In this document: piece by piece, positions 5,065 to 6,637 of the stretch
Layout of the letters: every line of letters begins with the position of its first letter
How positions within the stretch are numbered: position 1 is the stretch's first letter
Assembly: GCA_002785065.1 (NCBI GenBank)
Contig: PFLI01000006.1
Span: 1-6,637, forward strand
Origin: Candidatus Roizmanbacteria bacterium CG_4_10_14_0_8_um_filter_33_9
GTDB lineage: Bacteria; Patescibacteriota; Microgenomatia; UBA1406; GWC2-37-13
Length of the DNA stretch: 6,637 nt
Direction of reading: 5' to 3'
Notes under the pieces: generated by a model
Told to the model about the DNA's origin: nothing
What the model saw: only the letters and a program-made list of their open reading frames with translations
Database searches by the model: none
Made by a program: the position numbers and the translations under genes

Positions 5065-6285
5065 TTAAAACTCAGTATTTAATGAGGAAATGATAGAAAG
5101 GAATTGATCTTTAAGTGATTGCTGGGAAAAAATAGTTGATCTTTCATATGATTGCTTAATAAGACTATTTCGTAAAACATTATTATTTTGGAATGATTGA
5201 ATTGCCGAGACAATAGACCTTGGACTTTTTGGGTCAACAAACAGAGCTTTGTTATTGCTGATTTCTCGAAAGACAGGAATATCGGACAATATACTGGGGC
5301 ATTGTTGGTTTGAGGCTTCAAGATAAGAAAAACCAAACCCCTCATCGCGTGAAACAAGAACATTACAAAGAGAATTTTGATACAATTGAATTAATTCTTC
5401 ATCCGTAATAAAACCGGGAAATATAAATCGTTTATCATCTTTTGCAAGAGACATGAATTCATTAAGATCCTCATTCCATGGATTATTAAGCACGCTTGTT
5501 GATAATTTTTTTTCTCCGGTGGGTTCCCGTCCTTCGGGCCTCCCAAGTCGAAAAAAATCATCAACTGCGCTCGCTTTATTCTCTAACTTGTTAACCTTGC
5601 TAAACACTTTTCCCACAAATACACAGGGCAATTCCTGCAGTTTTATTGCTTTTGCAAGATTAACGAGATTTTTGTTCCAGGTAGCATCGCCAACATAAAG
5701 TAAATAATCCCGAACTTTTTGACTGTCATTCTGAACTTGGTTCAGAATCTTCTCAATAAAAGTTTGTTTCGGGATCTTATTTTCAGATCCTGAAATGAAT
5801 TCAGGATGACAATTTTGGTTAAATATAGCTGGTAAGCATGGATAAATCACTTTTACCTTCTTTTCAGGAATATGCAGTATAGCAACAAGATCTTGCTTGC
5901 TTTGTACGGAATCTGTTATCACTACATCATAACTTAGAAGAGCTATTTTGTTCAATAAAACAGATATATTTCCTTTTAGTCCGATAGGAAAATGTTCTGG
6001 GTATTTGAGAGGAATAAGGTCGTGAATTACTGCAATTTGTTTTGGGAATTTTCTCCTGATAAAAAGGGGAGGAGAGAGGAAGTTGAAGAAAGGATTTATA
6101 AAAGTGGTTGGAGATTGTTTACCCTGAGGTTTCTCGAAGGGGAGATTGGAGATTGGCAATTGGAGGTTAGGTGAAAAGTACCATTTAGGAAAGGTTTCAC
6201 GGAGGATTTGCATGTATCGTCCAATACCCCGGACTTTAGACTGGGAATCTTTTGCTGTTGGGTCATAGACAAGGACATTATTCAT
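5065..6285 (-). CDS. GT4-family glycosyltransferase with three in-frame repeat insertions
   Basis: This is a GT-B fold retaining glycosyltransferase (group 1, GT4), using a nucleotide sugar to build surface polysaccharide or glycolipid; acceptor unknown. The N-terminal domain has VRGIGRYMQIL (18-28), IAVIHDLIPLKYP (84-96) and DVVITDSVQSKQDL (120-133). The C-terminal donor domain has YLLYVGDATWNKNL (194-207), FIFPGFITDEELIQLYQNS (287-305) and the E-x7-E motif EGFGFSYLE (Glu315, Glu323), then PVFREI (337-342) and ALFVDP (347-352). It is intact at 406 aa. Three stretches look foreign: about 38-58 (7-bp tandem repeat and hairpin), 159-187 (palindromic element, CHPEFISGSE to ILNQVQND) and 241-263 (GC-rich palindrome, RLGRPEGREPTG). 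All lie outside the core motifs and none breaks the frame. The ATG at 6285 follows TACAAT by 6 nt, without a Shine-Dalgarno sequence. Confidence 0.93.
   Translation of the reverse strand: MNNVLVYDPTAKDSQSKVRGIGRYMQILRETFPKWYFSPNLQLPISNLPFEKPQGKQSPTTFINPFFNFLSPPLFIRRKFPKQIAVIHDLIPLKYPEHFPIGLKGNISVLLNKIALLSYDVVITDSVQSKQDLVAILHIPEKKVKVIYPCLPAIFNQNCHPEFISGSENKIPKQTFIEKILNQVQNDSQKVRDYLLYVGDATWNKNLVNLAKAIKLQELPCVFVGKVFSKVNKLENKASAVDDFFRLGRPEGREPTGEKKLSTSVLNNPWNEDLNEFMSLAKDDKRFIFPGFITDEELIQLYQNSLCNVLVSRDEGFGFSYLEASNQQCPSILSDIPVFREISNNKALFVDPKSPRSIVSAIQSFQNNNVLRNSLIKQSYERSTIFSQQSLKDQFLSIISSLNTEF
5498..5565. repeat. Palindromic element with A/T arms and GC-rich centre, inside the glycosyltransferase
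   Basis: The arms are GTTGATAATTTTTTTTC (5498-5514) and GAAAAAAATCATCAAC (5550-5565), inverted repeats with one mismatch and one extra T. Between them lies a GC-rich core in a very AT-rich neighbourhood, containing CCCG-TCCTT-CGGG (5526-5538). The gene reads through it in frame as residues 241-263. It shares no ends with the TGTCAT family, so it is a separate element type. Confidence 0.75.
5724..5811 (-). repeat. Two-hairpin palindromic element (TGTCAT family), copy inside the glycosyltransferase
   Basis: The 88-bp element has outer ends TGTCAT (5724-5729) and ATGACA (5806-5811) and two perfect hairpins: ATTCTGAAC (5728-5736), loop TTG, GTTCAGAAT (5740-5748); and ATCCTGAA (5787-5794), 5-nt loop, TTCAGGAT (5800-5807). 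Read on the minus strand it begins TGTCATCC and ends GAATGACA, exactly like the intergenic copy at 1834-1895. It encodes residues 159-187 of the glycosyltransferase without a stop. Confidence 0.92.
6108..6168. repeat. 7-bp tandem repeat with adjacent hairpin, inside the glycosyltransferase
   Basis: Four 7-bp units lie at 6141-6168: GGAGATT, GGAGATT, GGCAATT, GGAGGTT. A 10-bp word TTGGAGATTG occurs at 6108-6117 and again at 6146-6155. Between them is an imperfect hairpin, CCCTGAG (6122-6128) with CTCGAAGGG (6133-6141). The gene reads through it as about residues 38-58 (NLQLPISNLPFEK and following). It looks like a third foreign segment in this gene. Confidence 0.7.
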
Positions 6286-6291
6286 AGCTTA

Positions 6292-6297
6292 ATTGTA
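6292..6297 (-). promoter_or_regulatory. Probable -10 box of the glycosyltransferase gene
   Basis: On the minus strand TACAAT (6297 to 6292) ends 6 nt before the ATG at 6285, predicting a leaderless transcript. No convincing -35 is seen. The box sits in the 26-bp divergent gap shared with the plus-strand frame starting at 6312. Confidence 0.5.
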
Positions 6298-6311
6298 GCA
6301 TAGGGTACATA

Positions 6312-6608
6312 TTGAGAAATCATATTAATAACAAATTCGGAGTGAATATAAATCAACAGATTAACTCTGGTCTTATTCTCCGTGGCTATACACCTCCAGT
6401 TATTGAGGCAAGATCTGATCGTTTAGCTGCTTTAGCCACCAATGAAAATGTCGATAGAAATTTATTTCAGGCAATTAGAAATCATAAACCTGATGGGTAT
6501 ATTGTGGCTGTTGGTTCTGGAATGTCTTTGAGCCTACCTCTTGGTTTTAATCATAAGAATTCCTCGAAGTTCTACTTCGGGGTAAAACCATGTAAAATGA
6601 TTGCGTGA
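6312..6608 (+). CDS. Hypothetical protein, about 98 aa, repeat-encoded C-terminus
   Basis: I do not recognise the family and am only moderately sure the frame is a gene. The only early start is TTG at 6312, with AGGG 6 nt upstream (6302-6305); a GTG at 6342 is an alternative. The frame is closed by TAG at 6285-6287 upstream. The body (about 1-80) has a plausible protein composition, with a helix-like segment VIEARSDRLAALA (33-45) and DGYIVAVGSGMSLSLPLGF (61-79) near the end. The last 17 or so residues are encoded by a hairpin repeat, and the TGA stop lies in the loop of a second hairpin. The native C-terminus may therefore have been lost or replaced, making this a truncated gene. There is no signal peptide. 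It diverges from the glycosyltransferase with only 26 bp between starts. Confidence 0.45.
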   Translation: MRNHINNKFGVNINQQINSGLILRGYTPPVIEARSDRLAALATNENVDRNLFQAIRNHKPDGYIVAVGSGMSLSLPLGFNHKNSSKFYFGVKPCKMIA

Positions 6609-6616
6609 GCAATCAT
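6562..6616 (+). repeat. Double-hairpin element at the end of the last reading frame
   Basis: Hairpin one is CCTCGAAGT (6562-6570), loop TCT, ACTTCGGGG (6574-6582), with one G-T pair. Hairpin two is ATGATTGC (6597-6604), loop GTGA, GCAATCAT (6609-6616), a perfect 8-bp stem. No T-tract follows in the remaining 21 bases, so a standard intrinsic terminator is not clear. The layout (two hairpins about 14 nt apart) recalls the TGTCAT elements, but the sequence is unrelated. Confidence 0.75.
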
Positions 6617-6637
6617 ATTCTCAAACGACATAATAAA

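Noticed and set aside
5061..5073. GAGTTTAAAACTC palindrome at the end of the glycosyltransferase gene as terminator
   Set aside because: Its centre is a single base, so it cannot fold as a useful hairpin; it is probably chance in AT-rich DNA.
5453..5698. Plus-strand open frames inside the glycosyltransferase (also 5992-6174)
   Set aside because: They are antisense to conserved GT4 sequence and exist partly because the inserted repeats are free of stops on both strands.
5724..5811. Target-site duplication around the in-gene TGTCAT element
   Set aside because: Flanks (TTTTTGAC and ATTTTGG) show no convincing direct repeat; any match of two bases is not informative.
5065..6285. Glycosyltransferase as a pseudogene because of its insertions
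   Set aside because: The frame is uninterrupted, the E-x7-E motif and both domains are intact, and the insertions fall in loop-like regions.
1..6637. CRISPR array, tRNA, rRNA or recoded TGA
   Set aside because: No regularly spaced direct repeats or RNA gene signatures were seen, and TGA ends tatD and the last frame at expected places.

Overview
The window is AT-rich, tightly packed bacterial DNA with nine protein genes (one only moderately supported), no RNA genes and no transposase. The proteins are lysine-rich and TGA acts as a normal stop. The gene mix is S41 protease, HtrA protease, a minimal RNase H, TatD, a three-helix small membrane protein and a GT4 glycosyltransferase. Together with frequent 10-like boxes directly before start codons, this fits a Candidate Phyla Radiation (Patescibacteria) genome, perhaps Microgenomates. 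That placement is an inference from style, not from a marker gene.

Layout. Positions 29-1821 hold an unrecognised 169-residue protein followed after 8 bp by a membrane-anchored carboxyl-terminal-processing protease (S41, intact Ser-Lys-Gln). A 104-bp gap contains a two-hairpin palindromic element. Next come an HtrA-type PDZ serine protease (1926-3086), a 98-residue protein with a hydrophobic C-terminus behind a perfect TTGACA-17-TATAAT promoter (3131-3427), RNase HI (3458-3877) and TatD nuclease (3966-4853). On the minus strand are a small membrane protein (5030-4836, overlapping the end of tatD by 18 bp) and a glycosyltransferase (6285-5065). A short plus-strand reading frame of unknown function (6312-6608) diverges from the glycosyltransferase, and its last residues are encoded by a hairpin repeat.

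How the genes relate. The two adjacent PDZ proteases probably both work outside the cytoplasmic membrane in protein quality control or processing. RNase H and TatD are nucleic-acid housekeeping enzymes. The glycosyltransferase probably contributes to surface glycans. Most genes appear to have their own promoter rather than to form one long operon.

The most notable signal is not a gene. At least five kinds of short palindromic or repeat-like sequence are scattered through this 6.6 kb, several of them in frame inside genes. One family (outer ends TGTCAT...ATGACA, two internal hairpins) occurs once between genes and once inside the glycosyltransferase. Stem bases differ between the copies but pairing is kept. 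The glycosyltransferase carries three unrelated insertions yet keeps its reading frame and catalytic motif. A second theme is that six genes have a -10-like box ending 6-8 nt before the start codon, which predicts leaderless mRNAs.
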